Translations under genes and position numbers: made by a program
Shown: piece by piece, positions 32,900 to 38,716 of the stretch
Numbering within the stretch: position 1 is the stretch's first letter
How the letters are laid out: every line of letters starts with the position of its first letter
Notes under the pieces: generated by a model
The model's database searches: none
Told to the model about the DNA's origin: nothing
Seen by the model: only the letters and a program-made list of their open reading frames with translations
Assembly (NCBI GenBank): GCA_947627415.1
Contig: CANQVU010000010.1
Span: forward strand, 1 to 38,716
Origin: an uncultured Clostridia bacterium
GTDB taxonomy: Bacteria > Bacillota > Clostridia > TANB77 > CAG-508
Direction of reading: 5' to 3'
Length of the DNA stretch: 38,716 nucleotides

Positions 32900-34030
32900 A
32901 TGAAAAAAATTTTAATATTTTATGGATCTTATGGTGGTGGACATTTATCTGCTGCTAGAAGCATAAAAGAATATATAGACACACATTATGTTGATACAGA
33001 AACTTGTATGGTAGATTGTATTGAATATGTTAATAAAGCATTAAATAAGTTTACTACAAAAGCTTATTCAGAAATAGCAAAAAATGCTCATTGGGTATGG
33101 AAAAAGGTTTACTATGGAGCAGAAGACGGAGCTTTTGCAAAAGTAAATGATAAAACACAAAAACTACTGTCTATAAAACTTAATAAATTATTGCAAAGTT
33201 ATAAACCAAATTTAATAATCTCAACGCATCCTTTTAGTAGTCATATGTGTGCAATATTAAAAAAGAAGAAAAAAATAAATTCAAAAATAGCAACAGTAAT
33301 TACAGATTATGCTCCACATAGTCAATGGCTTATGCATCCAGCATATATAGATTACTTTTTTGTAGCACATGATGGAATGAAAAATAATTTATTAAAAAGA
33401 GGGATAAAAGAAAATCAAATTAGAGTAACTGGGATACCTCTATCAAATAGATTTTTAGCACATTATAATAAAGAAAAAATATTATCAGAATTTAGTTTAT
33501 CTCCTAAAAAAAGAACTGTACTCTTTTTTGCAGGTGGAGAACAAGGATTTGGAAAAGACAAAATTCTTCATATGTTAGAATCTATTATACAAAATTTCCC
33601 TAGCTTGCAAATTATTGCAATATCAGGAAAAAATGAAAAGATGAAAAAGAAATTTAATACTATTGTATCAAAAACAAATTCTAATAGTACTGTAAAAGTT
33701 TTACCATATACAGATAAGGTAGCTGAACTTATGAGTGTCTCGGATTTAGTAATAACAAAACCCGGTGGTCTTACTACAACTGAAAGCTTAGCATCTGGCC
33801 TTCCTATAATAGTTATAAATCCAATACCTGGTCAAGAGGAAGAAAATGCTGAATTCTTAGAAAATAAAGGTGTAGCTATATGGATAAAGAAACACGATAA
33901 TATTGAGAAAGAATTATACAAAGTTTTAAATTCAGAAGGCAAATTACAGTCTATGAAGATAAATGCTAGACTTTTGGCTAAGAAAAATTCTACTAAAGAT
34001 ATCTGTGAAATTTTATTAGGTAAATTATAA
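32900..34030 (+). CDS. GT28 glycolipid synthase, processive diacylglycerol glucosyltransferase/MGDG synthase-like
   Basis: GT-B enzyme of 376 aa that likely glucosylates diacylglycerol to make membrane glycolipids or lipoteichoic acid anchors. It opens with ILIFYGSYGGGHLSAARS (residues 4-21), the MGDG-synthase N-terminal signature, then STHPFSSHMCAIL, VITDYAPHSQWLMHP and VTGIPLSNRF. The donor-site region is DLVITKPGGLTTTES (about 284-298) followed by NPIPGQEEENAEFL. It stands alone behind an extended -10 promoter, outside the teichoic acid operons. It resembles UgtP, but assignment of the sugar is not possible from sequence. Confidence 0.85.
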   Translation: MKKILIFYGSYGGGHLSAARSIKEYIDTHYVDTETCMVDCIEYVNKALNKFTTKAYSEIAKNAHWVWKKVYYGAEDGAFAKVNDKTQKLLSIKLNKLLQSYKPNLIISTHPFSSHMCAILKKKKKINSKIATVITDYAPHSQWLMHPAYIDYFFVAHDGMKNNLLKRGIKENQIRVTGIPLSNRFLAHYNKEKILSEFSLSPKKRTVLFFAGGEQGFGKDKILHMLESIIQNFPSLQIIAISGKNEKMKKKFNTIVSKTNSNSTVKVLPYTDKVAELMSVSDLVITKPGGLTTTESLASGLPIIVINPIPGQEEENAEFLENKGVAIWIKKHDNIEKELYKVLNSEGKLQSMKINARLLAKKNSTKDICEILLGKL

Positions 34031-34046
34031 TTTATTAAACATTAAC

Positions 34047-34080
34047 AAGAACACCTCATATATTAAAATGAGGTGTTCTT
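34047..34080 (+). promoter_or_regulatory. Perfect hairpin that buries the ribosome binding site of the next ORF
   Basis: A 12-bp perfect inverted repeat (34047-34058 with 34069-34080, 10-nt loop) ends exactly one base before the ATG at 34081. Its 3' arm contains the only Shine-Dalgarno sequence, GAGGTG. It may be a terminator for the GT28 gene, a translational switch for the small ORF, or both. No long U-tract follows. Confidence 0.6.
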
Positions 34081-34233
34081 ATGTGTATATCTGAGTTTTC
34101 AAAGTGTGAACTTATTGCTCTTGCAAGTACTATTTCAATTGCGTTAAGTAAAGAATTTACTGTGGAAGAACTATCTATTCTTTCTGGTTTTTTCTCAGCA
34201 ATTGGTGATAACTTAACTATTCTCTCATCATAA
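34081..34233 (+). CDS. Conserved-looking small protein of 50 aa
   Basis: A 50-residue ORF starting [20 protein letters not shown] and ending with [17 protein letters not shown]. It is amphipathic, largely helical by composition and has two N-terminal cysteines. It resembles small clostridial proteins of the pattern C-ELI-LA-x-x-IS-x-LS with a later ELS-LS-F-x-x-LGD-L (possibly the DUF6774 group, from memory and uncertain). GAGGTG lies five nucleotides before the ATG inside a hairpin arm. It converges on recR and overlaps its end by 6 bp. Function unknown. Confidence 0.7.
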   Translation: MCISEFSKCELIALASTISIALSKEFTVEELSILSGFFSAIGDNLTILSS

Positions 34234-34827
34234 TTCTCTTCTTCCCTCTAGGGCTTTGCTAAGAGTTATTTCATCTGTATACTCTAAATCTCCACCAACG
34301 GGAATACCGTGTGCTATTCTTGTTACTTTAATTCCTAACGGTTTTATTATTTTTGATAGATATATAGCTGTTGCTTCTCCCTCTACTCGAGGATTTGTAG
34401 CTATTATTATCTCTTTTATATCTGTTTGACTTATACGGTTTAAGAGTTCTTTTATTTTTATATCTTCTGGCCCTATACCATTCATAGGTGATATTGTACC
34501 ATGCAGCACATGATAAACTCCTTTAAATTCATGTGTTCTTTCCATTGCCATTATATCCCTTACATCTTCTACAACGCATATTATTGAATTATCTCTTTTA
34601 GGGCTACTACATATTGGACATGGATCAGTATCTGAAATATTATAACAAGTACTGCAATATTTTAAATTAGCTTTAGCATTAACTATTGAATTTATAAACT
34701 CATTTGTATCTTCATCATTTAAATCTAACATATGGAAAGCAAGTCTTACAGCAGTTTTATGTCCTATACTTGGTAATTTTTCAAAACTTTCTATTAATTT
34801 CTCTATTGATGGTGAATAGTATGACAT
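34228..34827 (-). CDS. recR: Recombination protein RecR
   Basis: DNA-repair protein acting with RecF and RecO to load RecA at gaps. The 199-aa protein has the helix-hairpin-helix [15 protein letters not shown] (about residues 17-31), a four-Cys zinc finger CSTC...CPIC (about 58-72) and a Toprim domain starting [15 protein letters not shown], with GVYHVLHG and [12 protein letters not shown]. It ends with [24 protein letters not shown], the standard C-terminus. Its start overlaps closely with the ybaB stop, giving the conserved dnaX-ybaB-recR operon. Confidence 0.97.
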   Translation of the reverse strand: MSYYSPSIEKLIESFEKLPSIGHKTAVRLAFHMLDLNDEDTNEFINSIVNAKANLKYCSTCYNISDTDPCPICSSPKRDNSIICVVEDVRDIMAMERTHEFKGVYHVLHGTISPMNGIGPEDIKIKELLNRISQTDIKEIIIATNPRVEGEATAIYLSKIIKPLGIKVTRIAHGIPVGGDLEYTDEITLSKALEGRREL

Positions 34828-34828
34828 A

Positions 34829-35170
34829 TTACATCATCCCCGGCAAATTAAATTTTCCCATGCTAGCACTTTGTGCACTATCAACTTTTCTTAATGCTTC
34901 ATTTATACAAGTAATAATTAAATCTTGAAGCATTTCTACATCATCAGGATCTACAACATCTTTGCTTATAGTTATTTCTTTTATTTCTTTGTTTCCGCCT
35001 ACTTTTACACTTATTGCTCCTCCACCAGCTGTAGCTTCAAATTCTTTTGCTTGCAATTCTTCTTGTGATTTTTCTAAATCCGCTTGCATTTTTTTTGCTT
35101 CTTTCATTAATTGGTTAATATTCATTCCTCCGAATCCTCCCATTCCTGGGAATCCACCTCTCTTTGACAT
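34829..35170 (-). CDS. YbaB/EbfC family nucleoid-associated protein
   Basis: Small DNA-binding protein of 113 aa. It has an unusually Gly-rich start ([16 protein letters not shown]), then [20 protein letters not shown], a [18 protein letters not shown] core and [20 protein letters not shown], all typical of YbaB. I chose the ATG at 35170 because AAGGAGG lies upstream of it; the longer reading to 35194 includes that site. It sits between dnaX and recR as in most Bacillota. Confidence 0.94.
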   Translation of the reverse strand: MSKRGGFPGMGGFGGMNINQLMKEAKKMQADLEKSQEELQAKEFEATAGGGAISVKVGGNKEIKEITISKDVVDPDDVEMLQDLIITCINEALRKVDSAQSASMGKFNLPGMM

Positions 35171-35186
35171 CCTAATATTCCTCCTT

Positions 35187-36785
35187 TTATTCATCTATAA
35201 TATTAATTGGTATGTCTAAATCTGTTATCATATTTTCAATAGAATTAGACTTCAAATTAACTTTTTTTTTATTCTCTGCACTTATAAATCTTATATTCAT
35301 AGTCTTTCCCGCTTCTATAGATGCAATCCTTTCTATTTCTGCTTTATTTTCATGAGTCTCTAAAATATTTTTTGCAAATGCATTCTTATTTGCAATTTCT
35401 ACTTCAATTGTCATATCATTTACTTCTTTTGCGGTACTTCCTATGAGATTAACGTATATTCCCATTTTACCACTTTGTTTTATCTTATTAATTACATTAT
35501 TCCAGTATGGAAGATTACCTTCATTTGACACTTCCTTATTTTTTTCATCACTTTCTATTTTTTTATGAACAATGCTTGCCCCTACAGCATTTTGCTCTGT
35601 ACTTATTTTACTTGTATTATTATTTCTAATTTGCTGTTCATTGCTTATCTTTTGTGGTGTCATTATATCTACATCATTTTTAACTTCTAACTTCTCTCTT
35701 ATATCTTCTAAATTAGTACATGCCTTTATCATTCCTACTTCAAACATTACTGTTTTTTGTGATGACCACTTAATAGTATTAGAAAGTTCTGATAACTCAT
35801 AAATTAGATGTAATAATCTTTCTTTAGATATTTTTTGTGCTAATTCATTCATTTGTTCTATTTCTACTTCATTATATATTTCTAAATTTTTACTTGATTT
35901 ATATACTAATATATCTTTTATATATTTTATTATCTCCCATAAGAAATTATCAATATCTTTTCCCTCATCTATTATTCTTCTTGCATTATTAATCATTTCA
36001 TCGATATTTGAATCAACAATGGCTTTTACTATAGAATATATTTGAGTAGTTTTAGGAATTCCTACTAAATCTCTTACACTGTTTTCATCAATTATTCCTT
36101 TTTGTTCTCCTATGCATCTTTCTAATATACTAATTGCATCTCTCATTGCTCCTTCTGAAAGAACTGCTATAATCTTTAAAGCATCGTCTGTTATTTCTAT
36201 ATTACTTTCTTTGCATATTATTTTTAATCTTTTTATTATATCTTTATTCGAAATCCTTTTAAAATCAAATCTTTGACATCTTGAAAGAATAGTTGCTGGT
36301 AATTTTTGGGGTTCTGTTGTAGCAAGTATAAATTTAACATGTTCTGGTGGTTCCTCTAATGTCTTAAGTAAAGCATTAAATGCCCCTGTTGATAGCATAT
36401 GTACCTCATCTATGATATAAACTCTATGTTTTGCACGTGTTGGTAAAAAATTTACTTCGTCTCTAATTTCTCTTATATCTTCAACACTATTATTTGACGC
36501 AGCATCCATCTCAACAACATCAGTAAGTGCACCTGATAGTATTGCTTTGCATATTTCACATTCATTACAAGGCTCTCCATCTTGTGGATTTAAACAATTT
36601 ACTGCTCTTGCCAAAATTTTTGCTGCTGATGTTTTTCCAGTTCCTCTTCCACCATTAAAAAGATATGCATGTCCAACTCTAGACATTATTACCTGTTTCC
36701 TTAATGTATCTGTAATATGTTCTTGTCCAACCATTTCATTAAATTTTAATGGCCTAAATTTCCTATATAGTGTGGTATATGACAT
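35187..36785 (-). CDS. dnaX: DNA polymerase III subunit gamma/tau
   Basis: Clamp-loader ATPase, 532 aa. N-terminal SYTTLYRKFRPLKFNEMVGQ, Walker A GGRGTGKT (residues 45-52), a zinc module with Cys 64, 73, 76 and 79, VEMDAASNNSVEDIREI, IIDEVHMLS (Walker B) and SRCQRFDFKRI (sensor and arginine finger) are all present. Domain III and a short tau-like C-terminal extension follow. RBS AAGGGGG precedes the ATG. The upstream SRP RNA is a common neighbour. Confidence 0.97.
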   Translation of the reverse strand: MSYTTLYRKFRPLKFNEMVGQEHITDTLRKQVIMSRVGHAYLFNGGRGTGKTSAAKILARAVNCLNPQDGEPCNECEICKAILSGALTDVVEMDAASNNSVEDIREIRDEVNFLPTRAKHRVYIIDEVHMLSTGAFNALLKTLEEPPEHVKFILATTEPQKLPATILSRCQRFDFKRISNKDIIKRLKIICKESNIEITDDALKIIAVLSEGAMRDAISILERCIGEQKGIIDENSVRDLVGIPKTTQIYSIVKAIVDSNIDEMINNARRIIDEGKDIDNFLWEIIKYIKDILVYKSSKNLEIYNEVEIEQMNELAQKISKERLLHLIYELSELSNTIKWSSQKTVMFEVGMIKACTNLEDIREKLEVKNDVDIMTPQKISNEQQIRNNNTSKISTEQNAVGASIVHKKIESDEKNKEVSNEGNLPYWNNVINKIKQSGKMGIYVNLIGSTAKEVNDMTIEVEIANKNAFAKNILETHENKAEIERIASIEAGKTMNIRFISAENKKKVNLKSNSIENMITDLDIPINIIDE

Positions 36786-36806
36786 ATTTTCCCCCTTAAA
36801 TTATAA

Positions 36807-36922
36807 GTTAACCTCTCTATGGAAAGCAATCCACATAGAATGTGACCACTTATCGCTGCTTCCTTCCGGACCTGACGAGGTTCGTAGCTTCCTATTGAAT
36901 TACTCTCCATACAAAAGTTAAC
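36807..36922 (-). ncRNA. ffs: Signal recognition particle RNA, small bacterial type
   Basis: The minus strand carries the diagnostic GGTCCGGAAGGAAGCAGC apical segment, flanked by long complementary arms (GTATGGAGAG with CTCTCTATGG) and closed by GTTAAC at both ends. At about 116 nt it is the small 4.5S type without an Alu domain. A sigma-A promoter lies just upstream. Ends are estimated from the terminal pairing. Confidence 0.93.
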
Positions 36923-36941
36923 TTATTCCCTTTCCTATTCG

Positions 36942-36970
36942 ATTATATAATTTTATTTAGATATAATCAA
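36942..36970 (-). promoter_or_regulatory. Sigma-A promoter of the SRP RNA gene
   Basis: Minus strand TTGATT (36965-36970), 17-bp spacer, TATAAT (36942-36947), about 20 bp before the RNA 5' end. It may also drive dnaX-ybaB-recR. Confidence 0.75.
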
Positions 36971-37000
36971 GCCTTTTATTGTTTTCAATTTGCTTTTTAA

Positions 37001-37184
37001 TAAATTGTTGTTTGTTTTATTTATTACTGTAAAATAGTTTAATATAATTTTTTCAAGACGTCCTTCTTCACAAAAATTATTATTTCATAATAATTTTGGA
37101 TTCGAAGCTCCTATTTCAAAAATTATATTTAAACTATTTTACTAATCAAATTAATTTAAAAACAATTATACAAATTACAATTTA
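37001..37184. repeat. 184-bp palindromic repeat, copy 2 (MITE-like)
   Basis: Second copy of the element at 31776-31959, identical by eye and in the same orientation. It lies 21 bp after the stop of the unknown membrane-anchored gene and just upstream of the SRP promoter. As with copy 1, it has landed immediately behind the 3' end of a minus-strand gene. Confidence 0.88.
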
Positions 37185-37205
37185 TCTTAATTTATATATT
37201 TATAT

Positions 37206-37955
37206 TTAAAATCTTTTAAAAATAATATTTTCAAGTTTTGTATCTTCTAAACTTCCTACTCCTTCTTCTAATATGTTCCCAGTAGGTAAATCCAGAGCTA
37301 TATTTGCCTTAAACTTATGTCCAGATTCAGTTTCTATTATTAAATCAAACAAAACCTGAAATTTTATATCATCTTCTTTTACTCCAGCTTTAGCAAGTAA
37401 TCTTCCATCAACATCCAATTTTTCATTTTTAGGAAAAACGTATTCACCAATATTATCTGAAGTAATACTAAATCCTATTACGCCTCCTTGGTTGTTAATT
37501 TGAAGTGTTTCAGTATTAGTTGATTGTCCTCCTAAATATTCTAATGAATCTTTTACTTTGTATTCATCTGTATAATTGTATGTATCCATTGATTCAGCTG
37601 GTCTATAAATATCTACTATTATATCTTTATTGTTTTTAATAATTTGAAAGTTTTCAAAACTTACTCTCTTAATAGCATCTTCTTTTTTATAATTAATGTC
37701 TTTCTCAATTACAAAAAATATATCATTTTTTTGTAATATTTTTGCATTCCATTCATCTTCTTCCTCACCTTGAATAAGATTTGATTCTGCAGTACTTACA
37801 ATATTAATTTTTGTAATATTAAAGGGTAAATTCTTTTCTCCTTCAACAGTATATTTAAACATAAGCAATGCTGAAATCAATATTATCATTATTATTATAA
37901 ATATTATTACAAAAGTATGTATAACTCTCTTTTTAGAGAAACTACTTCGTTTCAT
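37206..37955 (-). CDS. Unknown single-pass membrane protein
   Basis: A 249-aa protein I do not recognise. It has a short basic N-terminus (KRSSFSKKR), one strong transmembrane helix (about residues 12-30), and a 215-residue predicted extracytoplasmic part rich in beta-type sequence. That part includes FNITKINIVSTAESN, an IGFSITSDNIGEYVF segment and a repeat-free tail. No Cys is present. It starts in the end of tadA (4-bp overlap, ATGA), and its AGGAGG site is made by the last tadA codons, so the two are coupled. Found beside tadA; role unknown. Confidence 0.85.
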   Translation of the reverse strand: MKRSSFSKKRVIHTFVIIFIIIMIILISALLMFKYTVEGEKNLPFNITKINIVSTAESNLIQGEEEDEWNAKILQKNDIFFVIEKDINYKKEDAIKRVSFENFQIIKNNKDIIVDIYRPAESMDTYNYTDEYKVKDSLEYLGGQSTNTETLQINNQGGVIGFSITSDNIGEYVFPKNEKLDVDGRLLAKAGVKEDDIKFQVLFDLIIETESGHKFKANIALDLPTGNILEEGVGSLEDTKLENIIFKRF

Positions 37956-38419
37956 TTTTTCCTCCGTTTCTTTGTCCTTAACATTTTAAAAAAATCTTTT
38001 AAAATATATTCACATTCTTCTTTTAGTATACCAATTTCTACTTCTACTGTATGATTGAATTTATAATTTTCTATATTTATAACTGACTTGCATGAACCAG
38101 TTTTGGGGTCAAGTGTTCCTATATAAATCTTTTTTATTCTAGAATTTATGATTGCTCCCATACACATCATGCATGGCTCTAAAGTTATATACATTTCACA
38201 ATTTTCTAGTCTCCAAGCATCTGCTTTTTTATTAGCTTTTTCTATTGCTAATATTTCTGCATGAGAAATACTACTATGTTTTGATTCTTTTAAGTTATGA
38301 GCTCTTGCAATTATTTTTCCATCTTTAACAATAATTGCACCTACAGGTATTTCTTCTTTTTTATATGCTTTTTTTGCTTCTTTCAAAGCTTCTTTCATAA
38401 AATATTCTTTCTCTAACAT
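37952..38419 (-). CDS. tadA: tRNA adenosine(34) deaminase TadA
   Basis: Converts A34 to inosine in tRNA-Arg(ACG), enabling it to read CGU, CGC and CGA. The 155-aa protein has IPVGAIIVKDG, the zinc-binding HAEILAI (about residues 53-59) with catalytic Glu, and EPCMMCMGAI (about 81-90). These are the canonical deaminase residues. It has an in-frame CGG (37964-37966) as codon 152. Read as Arg the tail is KKRRKK; with a +1 shift it would end KKGGKNETK, 158 aa. Either leaves the enzyme intact. This codon is also part of the AGGAGG site for the next gene. Confidence 0.95.
   Translation of the reverse strand: MLEKEYFMKEALKEAKKAYKKEEIPVGAIIVKDGKIIARAHNLKESKHSSISHAEILAIEKANKKADAWRLENCEMYITLEPCMMCMGAIINSRIKKIYIGTLDPKTGSCKSVINIENYKFNHTVEVEIGILKEECEYILKDFFKMLRTKKRRKK
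37964..37966 (-). other. Seventh in-frame CGG, at the tadA tail
   Basis: The only in-frame CGG found in the window that does not interrupt a conserved protein. It is followed by A (CGGA) and lies four codons before the stop; a +1 shift here would add only seven residues before a TAG. Confidence 0.8.
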
Positions 38420-38442
38420 ATTTATCCTACTATTAATTATAA

Positions 38443-38487
38443 TGGTGCACTTAGCTGGATTCGAACCAGCGGCCTCTCCCTTAGAAG
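38443..38487 (-). tRNA. 3' half of a tRNA-Arg(UCU) gene, 5' half missing
   Basis: Minus strand 38487-38443 reads a perfect anticodon loop CTTCTAA, anticodon-stem 3' strand GGGAG, variable AGGCC, a T-arm GCTGG-TTCGAAT-CCAGC, acceptor 3' strand TAAGTGC, then ACCA. The matching 5' parts (CTCCC for the anticodon stem, GCACTTA for the acceptor) do not occur in the remaining 229 bp. Identity breaks exactly at the anticodon loop, where many integrases cross over. It is probably an attachment-site remnant with the intact gene lying beyond the window. A short direct repeat AGCGACA (38486-38492 and 38497-38503) marks the edge. No gene is evident in 38504-38716. Confidence 0.7.
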
Positions 38488-38716
38488 CGACAATTTAGCG
38501 ACACACTGTTTAAAAATTCTATCCTAATCTTCTAGTCCTCCGTACACTATAAATTTCCTTTTTTTATATTTTACTTATAATATTCTAGCATAAATTTTAT
38601 TATTATACAATATACTTACAAGATTATAATATACAAAACTGAAGGTTAGTCAAACATATGTCACAAAGTTTTTAAATCAATATAGTTTGAAGTACCTTTT
38701 TGCGATAATGCTATTT

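Noticed and set aside
35187..36785. Programmed frameshift producing a short gamma subunit in dnaX
   Set aside because: I saw no clear A-rich slippery heptamer followed by a stem in the right region, and the reading frame is continuous for 532 residues with no in-frame CGG.
38443..38580. tmRNA, selenocysteine tRNA or long-arm tRNA-Ser at the right end
   Set aside because: No 5' strand complementary to the TAAGTGC acceptor is present at the right distance, no tag-peptide frame is seen, and the loop CTTCTAA with GGGAG fits a standard tRNA-Arg(UCU) cut at the anticodon loop.
1..38716. CRISPR array, prophage or large insertion sequence
   Set aside because: I saw no regularly spaced short repeats, no phage structural genes and no transposase. 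The only repeats are the 184-bp pair, the related 334-bp element and the wecB relic.

Overview
The window is very AT-rich chromosomal DNA from an endospore-forming member of the Bacillota, most likely a clostridial lineage. Evidence: an alpha/beta-type small acid-soluble spore protein, a sleB-ypeB germination pair, the dnaX-ybaB-recR block with a short SRP RNA gene, Gram-positive ribosome binding sites, and a wall teichoic acid/capsule locus. I cannot name a species.

Layout. (1) 324-8373, minus strand: tagH, tagG, tagD, two CDP-glycerol glycerophosphotransferase-like genes, glf, a DPM1-like GT2 and a GT-C-like membrane protein. (2) 8576-14878, plus strand: an acyltransferase, then a four-gene cassette (IspD/TarI-like cytidylyltransferase, GatZ/KbaZ-like protein, NAD-dependent epimerase, double-domain LicD) with its own promoter and a 33-bp perfect-stem terminator. 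(3) 15034-29645, plus strand: tagO, a third glycerophosphotransferase, Wzx flippase, GT14, two GT2, Wzy-like polymerase, GT4, tagA, two related GT-C membrane proteins separated by a decayed wecB fragment, intact wecB/mnaA, and gtrA. Together these provide lipid-linked disaccharide synthesis (tagO, mnaA, tagA), polyol-phosphate addition, side-chain glycosylation, and two export routes (ABC transporter and Wzx/Wzy). (4) 29646-34233: SASP, a predicted type I toxin-antitoxin module, ypeB, sleB, structured repeats, a GT28 glycolipid synthase and a 50-aa protein. (5) 34228-38487, minus strand: recR, ybaB, dnaX, SRP RNA, an unknown membrane-anchored protein, tadA, and a 3' half of a tRNA-Arg gene.

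Main discovery. Five genes in the polysaccharide region are split by six +1 frameshifts: tagD, glf, the GT-C gene (twice), the GT4 gene and a second GT-C gene. All six breaks have the same form: an in-frame CGG codon followed by A or T, where skipping the C gives a glycine codon (GGA or GGT) and restores the family's reading frame. By hand scan of every recognised gene on both strands, the only other in-frame CGG is four codons from the end of tadA, where either reading is harmless. No recognised gene uses CGG as an internal arginine codon, and I saw no frame break in an otherwise intact gene at any other sequence. This pattern fits CGG being an unassigned or 'hungry' codon at which ribosomes shift +1 (or CGGN being read as a four-base glycine codon), rather than random decay or sequencing error. 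It is an inference from one window; a genome-wide codon and tRNA survey plus proteomics would decide it.
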